Below, piece after piece: positions 1-9,697 of a stretch of 21,317 bases of DNA; the stretch's first letter is position 1, and every line of letters starts with the position of its first letter. Source of the stretch: a virus; IMG/VR virus record IMGVR_UViG_3300034418_010051, positions 1-21,317 of that record. One strand, written 5' to 3'. Both the position numbers and the translations under genes were made by a program. The notes beneath the pieces are model-generated. The model ran no database searches. It was not told where the DNA came from and was given only the letters and a program-made list of their open reading frames with translations.

Positions 1-1847
1 CGTTTTACACGGGACAACCTGCAGCTAGACAAGCTGTTATTCCTGCAGCTCCTCAATCAGCTCAACCGTTAGTTGGTGTTGAGGCTCCTCAAACAGTATT
101 AAGCCAACCGAGTGTATTGGACACTACTAGGCAAGCTCCTGCGCCGATGCAGCAACCTGTCAGTGCTCCTACTGGACAATCGCAAATAATGAGTCGTGTT
201 GCCGAAGAACCTGCTCAACAAGAGGAACCTCTTCAAGTTGCGAGTCCTGATACAGGCGAGATACTAACGGAGTTTGGTAAGGACGTTGCACTTGATATAG
301 CAAAAGATGAAATCAAGAGCCAACTAGGCATAGAAACAACATCAGAAGGTCTCAAAGCTCTTGCTGAAATTATATATCCCGGGAGCACAGGTGTTGGAAC
401 TAGCGGTGTGACTGCTGGCTACACACCTGTTAGTGCTGGTCAAATTGCGACAGACTTGTCTATGGCAACGCCTGAAACACAAGCTGCGTGGAACGCTCCA
501 ATGGGAGCTGAGACTGGCGCATTAACTACGGCTGGAAACGTCGTTGGTGGAGCTGTTGCTGCATATAATGTTACCGATGCCATACAAAATATTGCCAGCG
601 GTAGTAGACGTGGCAAAGGTGCTGTTGAAGGCGTGTTCACTGGTATTGGAACTGCTGTTGGTGCTATTTATGGTGGCTGGATGGGTGCTGGGATTGGTTC
701 TGTCATTGGTCGAACTGTTGGTAGAGGTGTTGCTAGTCTAGGTGAGTCGTTAGGTCTTGTTGGTGGTCGCTCGACCACACAATATCAAATAGACCGTTGG
801 ACCTCAGCCATGGAGAACGCTGCTAGTCCAGAAGAGCAAAAGTGGGCAGCTCGTCAGATGGACCGAGTCATAGAACAAAAGCAATCTGGTAAACCACCCA
901 TTTGGGAAGAGGGACCTCTTGCTGGTAGAAAGTGGAACCTACAAGACATCAATGGCATGGGTCGTGGAGAAGATGTCTGGGGTGAGTATGCATTCTTTGA
1001 GGCGTTTCCAGACTGGTTGACTGGATGGACCGAGCAAGAAAGGAGAATTATTTCTGAGGCTGCATTACGTGAAAATTTACTGAGCACTGACAAAGGTTCA
1101 GTTCTCTTTAGTGGAAAGCGTGGTCACCTAGCTCGTATTCAAGAAATTGGGTATCAGGTCAAGCAAGGTACGTATGTTCCTGCCATTTCAGATGAACAAC
1201 GAATGCAAGACAGAGCTGCTTATGCTCAAGCTAATGGCATAGTTTGGGACCCATCAATGGATGCTCAAGTGGATGCTCAGCGAGCGGAAGAGCACAGACA
1301 GATGATGGCTGGAGAACTAAAGCAACAAGCAGCAGCTCGTGCAGAACAAGCAGGTTATCAGCAGGTACAAGGACAAGCTTTGTGGAAGCCAAACTCTGAA
1401 AGGGATGGCAATCTTGTAATGTTATTCCCATATCCAGTTGGTGAAGTAACGATTAGAGATGCCAACACTGGACAAGTACTTGCGGTAGGACAATCTTCAG
1501 GTCCAAGCAACGGATTTGCGGATACCATTCGATTTGATAGACCAGGAGGAGCGTTTCAAAATGTCATCGTGGAAGATAGGTATGGTAACTCGATACCTAT
1601 ATCGGACGGTAGCCAAAGGATGGAAGGGATATCTGTTACAGGGTACGCTGCGCCTGGTGCAGGGATGGGTGCGTTCCCGAGTTTCACGCCACCGCCAGTA
1701 ACACCACTACCGCCAGTAAAGCCTCTCAAGAAGATAAAATATAAGAAACGTGAGTTGCCGAAGGTGACATATAAAGCGCCAAAAGCGCCAGTACAACCAA
1801 AGGCACCTAAGATTCCAGCTGGAGTAGAGAAGTCTAAGGAGAGGTAA
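1..1847 (+). CDS. Gly-zipper virion protein, 5' end outside window
   Basis: The reading frame is open from base 3 to a TAA at 1845-1847, with no stop before the left edge, so the gene begins outside the window. A TTG at 117 could serve as a start, but nothing marks it as one. The N-terminal part is rich in Ala, Pro and Gln. A long Gly/Ala/Val stretch at about 525-770 has glycine-zipper spacing, as in membrane-inserting or ejection proteins. The middle is Trp-rich and hydrophilic. The C-terminal tail is Pro/Lys-rich and strongly basic. The next gene begins 2 nt after the stop. A role as an internal virion or ejection protein is inferred from composition and from the structural genes that follow. 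I do not recognise a specific family. Confidence 0.75.
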   Translation, partial: FYTGQPAARQAVIPAAPQSAQPLVGVEAPQTVLSQPSVLDTTRQAPAPMQQPVSAPTGQSQIMSRVAEEPAQQEEPLQVASPDTGEILTEFGKDVALDIAKDEIKSQLGIETTSEGLKALAEIIYPGSTGVGTSGVTAGYTPVSAGQIATDLSMATPETQAAWNAPMGAETGALTTAGNVVGGAVAAYNVTDAIQNIASGSRRGKGAVEGVFTGIGTAVGAIYGGWMGAGIGSVIGRTVGRGVASLGESLGLVGGRSTTQYQIDRWTSAMENAASPEEQKWAARQMDRVIEQKQSGKPPIWEEGPLAGRKWNLQDINGMGRGEDVWGEYAFFEAFPDWLTGWTEQERRIISEAALRENLLSTDKGSVLFSGKRGHLARIQEIGYQVKQGTYVPAISDEQRMQDRAAYAQANGIVWDPSMDAQVDAQRAEEHRQMMAGELKQQAAARAEQAGYQQVQGQALWKPNSERDGNLVMLFPYPVGEVTIRDANTGQVLAVGQSSGPSNGFADTIRFDRPGGAFQNVIVEDRYGNSIPISDGSQRMEGISVTGYAAPGAGMGAFPSFTPPPVTPLPPVKPLKKIKYKKRELPKVTYKAPKAPVQPKAPKIPAGVEKSKER

Positions 1848-1848
1848 C

Positions 1849-2181
1849 ATGGAAAAACAACTAAAAAGAGAAGTTGATTTTGGAGCTATGCATCGAGATG
1901 CGATGGATACAATGGCTGCCATGGAGCAGATGCTTGCTACAGTTCGCCGTATGGCTGACTTTGCTGCACATTACATGGAGAACTACGAGGAAGAGGAGTA
2001 TGACGACGAAGAAGAAGATACTCACGAAGACCCTATGAAAGATGCTGACAAGGTTATTGATGACAAGAACATTAATCTCGAAGGCATGATGAATGATGAC
2101 AGCGGTAAGACCAATATGGTTGACCGTTCGAACAAAGATAGTCGCAAGAAGATAGCAATCATTAAGTTACGAAGGATGTAA
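1849..2181 (+). CDS. Small acidic protein in the virion gene block, unknown
   Basis: This is a 110-aa protein. Its ATG is preceded by a good SD (aaggagaggtaac), and its TAA overlaps the ATG of the next gene as TAATG, so the two are probably translationally coupled. The N-terminal half is Met-rich and likely helical. A very acidic patch of Glu and Asp covers about residues 44-60, and the C-terminus is basic. No family is recognised. Its place between two virion genes suggests a small structural, assembly or chaperone protein, but the sequence itself does not show this. Confidence 0.7.
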   Translation: MEKQLKREVDFGAMHRDAMDTMAAMEQMLATVRRMADFAAHYMENYEEEEYDDEEEDTHEDPMKDADKVIDDKNINLEGMMNDDSGKTNMVDRSNKDSRKKIAIIKLRRM

Positions 2182-3131
2182 TGAGATACGTTGGTGATTT
2201 ACTGACATCTGTACGGGAGCGCAGCCACAACCAAGAATATACGATTGGTAGTGGCACATCCTCTATTGAAGATGTAGTAGAGGGCGTTGGCAATCAGCAG
2301 CTCATTGAATTTGTCAATGAAGGGCAAACGCATATACAGAGTGCTATCATAAACGCTCATCCTGTCGAGTTCGTTGTCAGTAAAGAAATCAATGTAGTTG
2401 CTAATCAAGAAGAATATTCAATTCCTGACAACGTCTTTGTCAATAACAGACTTATTTCAGTTCAATACACTTCTACTGGAAATGCAATTGACTACTACCG
2501 ATTGCCACCACGTCCTCTACGAGACAGATTTACAGATATTACTAGTCATCCAAGTTGGTACATCCGCAGGTCAGGGAAGATATTGTTGAATCCAATTCCG
2601 ACAATAGGAGTTGGTAAGATTCGTGTTGAGTATTATAGAGAAGCTGACAGGCTAGCGTTACGGGCAGGTCAAATCAGTGCGATAACGGACAACGGTACTA
2701 TTAGTGCTCTTACTATAGGAACTGCCGATGACTTACCTAATCTTATCAGCAATATTGGCGACAAGTATCTGTGTATTTGTGACAAGGACGGAAATGTTAA
2801 GGAATATAATATTTCATATACGTCCTATGATTCAGGAACTGGTGTTTTTTCTGGTATTAATCATCTCCGCACTAACAATGCTGGAATTACTACAGATGAT
2901 TTTATCACAGTTGGGAAATATACAAGTACACATTCAGAACTGCCAGTAAACTGCGAACGGTTTTTAGTCAGCTATGGAACCGTTTTAGCATTGAAATTAG
3001 ACTCGTCGTCAGATTGGCAAGATGAGTTAGCAATGTTGCAGGTAATGAAAGCAGATATCGTAGATAGTTTTGGGGACATGGATGAGGATGTAAAAGACTT
3101 CCCTGTTCTTGATAGTGAGATACTTTTCTAA
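2181..3131 (+). CDS. Neck/adaptor protein, tail tubular protein A-like
   Basis: This is a 316-aa protein starting in a TAATG overlap with the gene before it, with SD GAAGGATG. It has the pattern I associate with podovirus head-tail adaptor proteins (T7 gp11 and P22 gp4-like): an N-terminal helical part with QQLIEFVNEGQTHIQ (about residues 38-52), then a region with EEYSIPDNV, a strand-rich part (RLISVQY), a Pro-rich turn, HPSWYIRRSGKILLNPIP, and IRVEYYREAD. Such proteins form the ring between portal and nozzle. The very large nozzle-like gene directly downstream, also overlapping by TAATG, matches the T7 order gp11-gp12. The family call rests on motif pattern and gene order and was not searched. 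Confidence 0.6.
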   Translation: MRYVGDLLTSVRERSHNQEYTIGSGTSSIEDVVEGVGNQQLIEFVNEGQTHIQSAIINAHPVEFVVSKEINVVANQEEYSIPDNVFVNNRLISVQYTSTGNAIDYYRLPPRPLRDRFTDITSHPSWYIRRSGKILLNPIPTIGVGKIRVEYYREADRLALRAGQISAITDNGTISALTIGTADDLPNLISNIGDKYLCICDKDGNVKEYNISYTSYDSGTGVFSGINHLRTNNAGITTDDFITVGKYTSTHSELPVNCERFLVSYGTVLALKLDSSSDWQDELAMLQVMKADIVDSFGDMDEDVKDFPVLDSEILF

Positions 3132-6100
3132 TGAGCGCACCCGGTGGAATCCGACGCAACTTTAGCAATTTCAAAGGACTCAATCAGGGTGCTGATGACC
3201 TTACACGTCCTGTAGAATTTGCTGATGAAGCTACCAATGTCGAGATTACAAGAAAGGGTTCTGTAGTTAAGCGACCTGGCGTTAAGAGTCAGACTTTTGT
3301 CACAACAAATTCATTTCATGGCTTATATAGTCACGTATTTTCTCGTCCAGCTCCTAGTACTAATACAAGCTTCTCTTTACCAAACACGGTGACAACAAAC
3401 ACCACGTCCTTTTTTGCACCAAGTGGATTTGGGATTAATTGGATAAACACATCTGCATTGTTAACTACTGGCTTTTATTGTACTGCGATTTGTCCCACGG
3501 CTGGCGCTGACTATTATACAGAGTATGTTGTTGTAAAAAATTTGAATTTTAACGTACCAAGCGACGCAGAAGTTGTTGGCATAACCGTGGAATCATTGTG
3601 GGTTGCTGCAAGTGTTAATTATATCAAGCCAATTCTTGCACTTACTTTAGATGGTGGCACAACTTTAGAAACAGATATTCAACTGGATAACGTGCCAGTT
3701 ACAGGGTTACAAGAATTACAAATTTACGGAGGTAAGACCGACACACTTGGAATCGAAACACTTACCCCTTCCATAGTAAATGATTCGAATTTTGGTGTTG
3801 CCTTACGTGTTATTGCAAACGCCATAACTAGTTCTCCCACAGGCAATGTGCGTCTAGCTTATTTGAAAGTTGCGGTGAATTATAGACCTGCGATTGACAA
3901 CAGCGACACGACCAAACTGTTTAGCTTTGGCAAACATTTAGAAGAACACTCTAATGGAAATATAAAAATAGTATACAGTCCTTCTGGTGGTGGAACTCCT
4001 CCACCAGCCAAATTGTTTATATTGCCAGACACAGCTACTGGTCAATATAAAGTGGATTTGCAAATTAACGATTTAAGCATTGTTGGGTTTCCTAAATACT
4101 ACGACACAGACACAGCCCCAGCGCTTATTAAAAATTTATACGACGATATTAACGCTACTGCTGACTTTTACATGGAGGCAACTCCGGCAGGTGAAGTAGC
4201 TACAACTGTGACAGAACAACCCTACATCCACTGCCCCGGACATACATTTACTGATGTGGATAATGTCACAATCTGGTCAGAACGATATTTGACAAACACA
4301 TCGCGTTATATTCTGGGGTCGGACTATAATTACGTAAGATTAGATGGCAATGTTTCTGCCGATGCTGGGACTGTTATGGGGATTTTTAACCAGCTGGTTG
4401 CTTCAATTCCGGAACAAGATGGAGTGTTGCTACCTGCCAACGACACGACGGCGGGAGATATTGAAGTGCCTTGGCAAGTGCCCACCAACAACATTTTGAC
4501 CACGAATCTATACAAGATAATTCAAGGAGAAACGAGGTTCCAGCCATCGACTGTGTTTGAAGAAGAGCCGTTTGTCTCTGCTCAGACAACTCATGGGGTC
4601 AACGATACAAACACCAGTTTTGTCAGTAAAAGTAGCAACATATATTTCGGACTGCCCTTTTATATAAATTCTGGAAATTTAACACAGAATGGAACCACCT
4701 TAACTGAAGAAAATGGGGGGTTATGGAAACACGATGGTAGGGATACGTATTTAGCAGGAATGCCCAGTATTCCCACTCCAGATTCCATAGTGCCAGTGCT
4801 GTCGTATGGCAACGATGGGATGACGGCGAGTTCAACTTATAAGTTTAAGTTCCAATATTGTTACAGAGATTATCGTGGTAATTTTATAGAAGGACCGTTG
4901 TCTGACGAAATTGCCATGCAGACTAGTGCCACACAACTGAATGCAGTTTTTACGTGGAACAATCCGCGAGCACACAGAGCGCCTTTTGCTTGGCGTGGAG
5001 TCTTGCCTCAAAGCGATATTGGAGGTTGGGTTACTATTATTACTGACGAAATCCCAGGGACAGATGGTGGTATTTTAATAGGAAACGTACTGCCGGGAAC
5101 CGAAGTGGCTTTGTTTAATGCTGGAATCGCTCCGTTTACTGGTAATTTTACTACGCGAATTATTGCAGATACGGACGCTACTCCTCTTGGCACAACTTAT
5201 TATTTGGACGAGCCAATTAGATATATGCCAGCTGGCGGAAGCCTTCTCACGTATAAACATCATGCTTGTTTATCGCAAATCCGAATCAGAGTATGGCGAA
5301 CCGTTGCAGACGGTAGCTTGTTTTATTTTTGTTGCGACTTGCCAGCTATTAGAATCCCAGGAGAGACGTATGCATTTTTTGACGGAACGGCAGATTCCGA
5401 CCTTGGCGAGCCGCTAATTGAGCCTGACAGACGACCTTCCTTGTTTCCAAAAATTTCAACGCTCTCGACGCATCAAGGATTAATCATAGCCAGTGGAAAT
5501 CCCGACGACCCAGAAACAATCTATTTTGAAGACCAACTAATACAGGAATCAAGCCCAGCTTCGACATCTTCCTTTCAAGTCGTAGGGTCACAAAGCAGCG
5601 GTGCTGTTACCGCGCATGCTTCGGATAATGACGACATGTTGGCTGTATTTAAAGACAATCATTATTTCAACGTGGTTGGTGATTTGGACAGTCTCAGTTT
5701 TCAGGTCTTGGAAGTTTCCAAAGGTCAGTATGGTTGTTCGGCACACGCTGCAATTGCAAAAGTTAACAACACGTTGTTGTTTCCTTCTAATACGGGTTTC
5801 AAGGCTATTGCTGGAGGACAACTAATTACCGATTTTAATGATGTGTTTGTTGATGACTTCTTAGGTAATGAATACACGCAAAGTGTTGGACAAGCTATTG
5901 CAACGGAAAATCAAGACAAGTTTGTATTAAGAAGAGCTACAGCTACATATTTTCCAGAGACACAACAATACGTTTGTTTTATTCCATGTGAATCTGGGGT
6001 GGTTGGTTTCGAAGGCAGTCGTGAGCCTAATGAGAATAGTCGTGTTTTTGTGCTTCATCTAAAGCAACAAGCTTGGACAAAATGGCAAATGTCACCTGAC

Positions 6101-6607
6101 CTAAACATGGCTGGTGGTGTTACGGTTCATCGAGATGAGTTATATTGGGCAGCTCGGCGATATAATGAATCTACCTATGCAATGATGTGGGGTAAGTTAT
6201 ATCGGCAACGGAATGATGGTACCTCTATTGATTTCCTTGACGAAACACAGCCAATAGAAATGCGACTTCGGATGACATGGGATTCTCTGGATAATCCAAG
6301 TGACTACTTTGTTCCCGTGTTTCTTAAGTTATATCAATTTAACAATGAGGACTTTCTGACGGCATTTGATTTGACTGTTAAAGAGTATCGCAACTACAAC
6401 GAAAACACTGTGTACACACAGGCGAGTCGTACGTTCAGCACGGCTGCTGATAAAGAAAAAAGATTGAAATTCAAGAACGGAAGAGCCAGTTCAATTAGCC
6501 TTGAGTTTTACAACAACACAGCTCAGCAAAAACCTGTCCTTACAGGCTACGAGTATGAAGTTCGCAATCCATATCTTCCTAGAATAAAAGCAGGGAGGAA
6601 TAGGTGA
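3131..6607 (+). CDS. Tail nozzle / tail tubular protein B-like structural protein
   Basis: This is an 1158-aa protein, the largest in the window. Its ATG overlaps the previous stop (TAATG) and has only a weak SD, so it is probably coupled to the adaptor gene. The N-terminus (GGIRRNFSNFKGLNQGADDL, then ATNVEITRKGSVVKRPG) is typical of podovirus nozzle or packaged-DNA-stabilisation proteins. Such proteins start with a statement-like strand set before a beta-propeller. The rest is long, strand-rich and low in Cys. A region at about residues 785-900 (DDPETIYFED, KGQYGCSAHAAIAKVN, NTLLFPSNTGFKAI) resembles propeller blades of this group. It is longer than T7 gp12 (about 800 aa), so extra domains are likely. 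Role: tail tip below the adaptor. Confidence 0.65.
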   Translation: MSAPGGIRRNFSNFKGLNQGADDLTRPVEFADEATNVEITRKGSVVKRPGVKSQTFVTTNSFHGLYSHVFSRPAPSTNTSFSLPNTVTTNTTSFFAPSGFGINWINTSALLTTGFYCTAICPTAGADYYTEYVVVKNLNFNVPSDAEVVGITVESLWVAASVNYIKPILALTLDGGTTLETDIQLDNVPVTGLQELQIYGGKTDTLGIETLTPSIVNDSNFGVALRVIANAITSSPTGNVRLAYLKVAVNYRPAIDNSDTTKLFSFGKHLEEHSNGNIKIVYSPSGGGTPPPAKLFILPDTATGQYKVDLQINDLSIVGFPKYYDTDTAPALIKNLYDDINATADFYMEATPAGEVATTVTEQPYIHCPGHTFTDVDNVTIWSERYLTNTSRYILGSDYNYVRLDGNVSADAGTVMGIFNQLVASIPEQDGVLLPANDTTAGDIEVPWQVPTNNILTTNLYKIIQGETRFQPSTVFEEEPFVSAQTTHGVNDTNTSFVSKSSNIYFGLPFYINSGNLTQNGTTLTEENGGLWKHDGRDTYLAGMPSIPTPDSIVPVLSYGNDGMTASSTYKFKFQYCYRDYRGNFIEGPLSDEIAMQTSATQLNAVFTWNNPRAHRAPFAWRGVLPQSDIGGWVTIITDEIPGTDGGILIGNVLPGTEVALFNAGIAPFTGNFTTRIIADTDATPLGTTYYLDEPIRYMPAGGSLLTYKHHACLSQIRIRVWRTVADGSLFYFCCDLPAIRIPGETYAFFDGTADSDLGEPLIEPDRRPSLFPKISTLSTHQGLIIASGNPDDPETIYFEDQLIQESSPASTSSFQVVGSQSSGAVTAHASDNDDMLAVFKDNHYFNVVGDLDSLSFQVLEVSKGQYGCSAHAAIAKVNNTLLFPSNTGFKAIAGGQLITDFNDVFVDDFLGNEYTQSVGQAIATENQDKFVLRRATATYFPETQQYVCFIPCESGVVGFEGSREPNENSRVFVLHLKQQAWTKWQMSPDLNMAGGVTVHRDELYWAARRYNESTYAMMWGKLYRQRNDGTSIDFLDETQPIEMRLRMTWDSLDNPSDYFVPVFLKLYQFNNEDFLTAFDLTVKEYRNYNENTVYTQASRTFSTAADKEKRLKFKNGRASSISLEFYNNTAQQKPVLTGYEYEVRNPYLPRIKAGRNR

Positions 6608-7050
6608 GGCGGTTAAAGACAGGTCGTACGGCTAATACAGTAGGTAACGAACAGCGTGTACCTAACGTACTTCGAGGCTTGCAGAACAAGTCTATATCTG
6701 AGGCTACGTATAAGCAGGGTCAGGAGAAAGAAACGGGAGAGACTTGGATAACGGGTGCTCCTATTTTTCGGCAGGTGCTAAGCCTTGGCACCTTACCGGA
6801 TGCTTCGACAGCACAAGTAATTAAATACTATTCAGTTCCTACGAGTGTAGGTAGAATGTTGAGTATGACGGGTATGGCATATCGCAATGATGGATATGTT
6901 CATCTGCCCATACCGTACGTGGATGATATGGCTGGAAACTATATTCAACCAACGTTTTATCCAAATGGTGGAGGATTGAGGATTCAGTACGTGGGCTTTG
7001 ATTACAGTATTTACAGTGAGGCGCACGTTGTACTGAGGTATATAAAGTAA
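6604..7050 (+). CDS. Small appendage-domain virion protein (fibre/decoration type)
   Basis: This is a 148-aa protein with a GTG start, overlapping the nozzle stop as GTGA. The start is fixed by a strong SD (cagggaggaatag). From residue 40 onward it has the pattern of a beta-sandwich domain seen in phage tail and capsid appendages: GETWITGAPIFRQVL, SLGTLPDASTAQVIKYY, SVGRMLSMTGMAYRNDG, LPIPYVD, LRIQYVGFDYSIYSEAHVVLRYIK. In that pattern a GxTWI-GxPIYR strand opens the domain and a DxSxYxxxVxLxYxK strand closes it. The domain is often the C-terminal module of fibres. Here it is nearly the whole protein, which suggests a small capsid decoration or short fibre. The domain call is from memory; the exact role is inferred. 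Confidence 0.6.
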   Translation: MRRLKTGRTANTVGNEQRVPNVLRGLQNKSISEATYKQGQEKETGETWITGAPIFRQVLSLGTLPDASTAQVIKYYSVPTSVGRMLSMTGMAYRNDGYVHLPIPYVDDMAGNYIQPTFYPNGGGLRIQYVGFDYSIYSEAHVVLRYIK

Positions 7051-7058
7051 GGATAGGT

Positions 7059-8291
7059 ATGGTACAGTTAAGTGAAGAACAGAGAGCACAGATAAGAGCA
7101 CTTCGAGCAGCTGAAGGTAAAGATGCTGCGAAGGCTTTGCGTTTCCAGATGAGAACACAGGCAGGCTTACCAACCAATCCTGCTAATGTTCCTTCGGGAG
7201 TTAAGCAGGTTGTTCAGCAAACCCCTGAAGAGTTGGCGAGGATTAGAGAAGCTAGAAACACTCCAGATGCGAATGGAATGTTTTTTCAAATGGGCACTCG
7301 TGACGCGCAGTCACAAGGTCTTTCGCCGTTTATTCAGGAGACTCCATCTGCGCCAGCAGCTCCTGCACCTGCAGCTAATCCTAATCGACTAAACCCTGAG
7401 CAAAGAGCACAGATAAGAGCCTTACGAGAGTCTGGCGGTAGGGAAGCTGCTCGTGGATTGCGATACTCATTGCGTACTGCAGCTGGGTTACCTGCCAATC
7501 CAGCTAATGCTCCTGCGCTACAATTCCAAAATGCGCCTGCAGCCCCAGCCCCTGAAGCACCAGCTCCTGCAGCTGGAGAAGCTCCTGCAGGGGAAAAGCC
7601 ACTGACCTTTGGTCCTCGTATCAGCAAGCGCATGGACAAGATGTTTGGTCTCGGTCAGGAGATGGTGGATAGGTTCCTACCTGATATTAGCGTTCTCGGG
7701 ACGGTAGACCCGTCTCGTAGCGCTGAGATGCAGGAAACCCTAGCAATGTCTAAAGGTGGGCTAGGAGGGCTGACAGCAGCCGAGAATGAGGCTTTAAGGG
7801 CTAGAGGGTATGAGGAGCTTAATCGTCAGTTCATGGGCGGACAGAGGGCGCTAGCGAACCTTCAGGCGCGTTCTGGAGTACAGGGTGCAGCTGCTACAGC
7901 TCAGTTCGGGGATTTGATGAGACAAAGAGCGCAGCAGGCTGCTGGGATGGAGCAGGACATCATGCTCAAGAACATAGCGGTACAAGACCAGCGTAGACAA
8001 GCATTCCAGAACCTTCTTAGAACGGCAGAGCAGGATGAGCTGGCAAGACAGCAGTTCAACATCGGACAACAGGCAAACCTCCTATCTGGACAGCAAGCGC
8101 TCTTCTTTGGTGGTGCTGGGTTGGCTGGTCAGCTTATGGAGCAGCAGCGTCAGAGACGTTTGGAGCGTGAGCAGATGGAAGCTATTAGACAAGGGCAGAT
8201 TGCTCAGGCGAATGCTTACCAGAATGCCTATGGGCAGCTGATGGGAATGTCTGGTGGTGGATTTGGCGCTCCTTTGGATATGGGCTACTAA
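7059..8291 (+). CDS. Ejection/internal virion protein with three N-terminal repeats
   Basis: This is a 410-aa protein with ATG after the SD-like AAGGATAGGT. Residues 5-45 and 112-152 are close copies (EQRAQIRALR, then GLP-NPAN-P). Residues 55-88 (TPEELARIREAR, FFQMGT) look like a third, diverged copy. Ala/Pro-rich linkers separate the copies. The C-terminal half is Ala/Gln/Arg-rich and predicted to be long helices or coiled coil (RQRAQQAAGMEQDIM, GQLMEQQRQRRLEREQ), ending in a Gly-rich tail. This composition is common in podovirus internal virion or ejection proteins, which leave the capsid ahead of the DNA. No enzyme motif is seen. Function is inferred from composition and position. Confidence 0.6.
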   Translation: MVQLSEEQRAQIRALRAAEGKDAAKALRFQMRTQAGLPTNPANVPSGVKQVVQQTPEELARIREARNTPDANGMFFQMGTRDAQSQGLSPFIQETPSAPAAPAPAANPNRLNPEQRAQIRALRESGGREAARGLRYSLRTAAGLPANPANAPALQFQNAPAAPAPEAPAPAAGEAPAGEKPLTFGPRISKRMDKMFGLGQEMVDRFLPDISVLGTVDPSRSAEMQETLAMSKGGLGGLTAAENEALRARGYEELNRQFMGGQRALANLQARSGVQGAAATAQFGDLMRQRAQQAAGMEQDIMLKNIAVQDQRRQAFQNLLRTAEQDELARQQFNIGQQANLLSGQQALFFGGAGLAGQLMEQQRQRRLEREQMEAIRQGQIAQANAYQNAYGQLMGMSGGGFGAPLDMGY

Positions 8292-8305
8292 TGCGGTAAC
8301 GAGCT

Positions 8306-9688
8306 ATGGCTAAAGAAGACGAAGACGAAAAGAAGAAAGAAGAAGTAGAAGCTGCTACTGAAGAGGCTCCTACTGAAGAGGCTCCTACTGAAGAGGCTCC
8401 TACTGAAGAGGCTCCTACTGAAGAGGCTCCTGCTGAAGAGGGCATGGATGAGCCTAATGAAGAGGAGTCTGAGACTGCGCTTGCCAACCGAGAGGCTTTT
8501 AGGTCTGCGTTAAAAAATGAATTAGAAGCAGCAACTGAAGATATTCTAAGACGCACTGGTGGTGCGGGTACTGATGGTTTGTCTGATGCTAGTGGCGTAC
8601 AAAATTTAATCAATCAACTAGCTGGTCAAATACAACAAGAACGAGCTGGAGCGGTTGAGCTAGCCAAACAAAAGCCCGGTGCTCCTGACCTTGCTGACCT
8701 TGTCGTAGCTTTATTGCCAGCAGCTATTGGTGCTGCAGTAGGTGACAGCAGGACTGCCCTTGCTGGTGCCGTTGGTGGTATGACCGGATTATCCGAAAGG
8801 CGGGCTAAGGAGCGTGAGGCTATCAGCGAAGAAATAAAGGCTAGAGAAAAGTATGCTCAGACACTAGAGGGTAGACTCACAAACTTACAAGGCAGGGTTG
8901 CCGTTGCGCTGGAAAACAGGATAGGTGGATTACCACACCCAGTCTTACAACAAATGGCTGATTATACGGTGAGTGCAGTTCAGGTGCAGCAAACCTTAGA
9001 TTGGGTTAATAAATTCTTTCCGAACGATGAATCTCTTACCGATTATGCTGCAAGATTAAAAGACCAGTATCTCAACACTGGTTTAACTAACGCACAAATT
9101 TTAGCAAACCTAAAGGCTAATTTGAGATTGGCTTTACAGGCTAGCATCAAAGGTATTCCGAGTAATGCGGACCAAAAAATCATTGATAAAATCCTATCGG
9201 GCGGTGCCACGATTGAGGGAATTCAGCAGTTCCGAAATGCCTTACAAAACTCAGTGCGAAGAATTACCTTAGAAGCAAATACCATTGGTGAAGCTTATAA
9301 AAGGTTTCAACGTGGGGAAGCCATGACCACTGAATATATCCAAGAAATGGCGGGTCGTGTGCCGATTGCTGGCATTGAAACGCCAGAAGATGAAGAGAAG
9401 CAAAAGAAAGAATCGGCTAAGGAAGTGCAGCAGAGGGAAGTTGGTACCGTTTCTCGAGATGGAATAATTTTGTTCAAAAGACCTAATGGGGTTATGTCAG
9501 AAGCCTCAATAGATGCTCCTTGGTTGTCAGAGTTTTTGAACTTGCCAGAAAATGTTGATGCTATGCGAGACATGCAAAGTGGCAGAATCAGTTCACGTAA
9601 TAAGTTAGCATTTCAACAACGCTTGAATGAGCATGTTGCTAAAACGCTAGCAGAGATGCAGACACAACAGAGCACGAATACACAATAA
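8306..9688 (+). CDS. Virion/ejection-type protein with TEEAP repeats
   Basis: This is a 460-aa protein. It begins with a charged Lys/Glu segment, followed by five exact copies of TEEAP at residues 18-42, encoded by a perfect 15-bp tandem repeat. A hydrophobic Ala/Val/Gly segment lies at about residues 125-163 (DLVVALLPAAIGAAVG, then AGAVGG). It is followed by a helical charged stretch that looks like coiled coil. The SD is weak (GGTAACGAG). The combination of an Ala-rich hydrophobic segment with long helices, and the position between two similar large proteins, suggests a DNA-ejection protein. No family is recognised with certainty. Confidence 0.6.
   Translation: MAKEDEDEKKKEEVEAATEEAPTEEAPTEEAPTEEAPTEEAPAEEGMDEPNEEESETALANREAFRSALKNELEAATEDILRRTGGAGTDGLSDASGVQNLINQLAGQIQQERAGAVELAKQKPGAPDLADLVVALLPAAIGAAVGDSRTALAGAVGGMTGLSERRAKEREAISEEIKAREKYAQTLEGRLTNLQGRVAVALENRIGGLPHPVLQQMADYTVSAVQVQQTLDWVNKFFPNDESLTDYAARLKDQYLNTGLTNAQILANLKANLRLALQASIKGIPSNADQKIIDKILSGGATIEGIQQFRNALQNSVRRITLEANTIGEAYKRFQRGEAMTTEYIQEMAGRVPIAGIETPEDEEKQKKESAKEVQQREVGTVSRDGIILFKRPNGVMSEASIDAPWLSEFLNLPENVDAMRDMQSGRISSRNKLAFQQRLNEHVAKTLAEMQTQQSTNTQ
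8357..8431 (+). repeat. 15-bp tandem repeat, five perfect copies
   Basis: The unit actgaagaggctcct is repeated five times without a mismatch and encodes TEEAP x5. A partial sixth unit (gctgaagag) follows. The lack of any synonymous change among copies points to recent expansion by slippage or unequal recombination. Changes in copy number would keep the reading frame. Confidence 0.95.
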
Positions 9689-9697
9689 AGGAATACC

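Noticed and set aside
7334-7639. Ala/Gly-rich minus-strand frame
   Set aside because: Mirror of the Ala/Pro linkers of the ejection-type gene.
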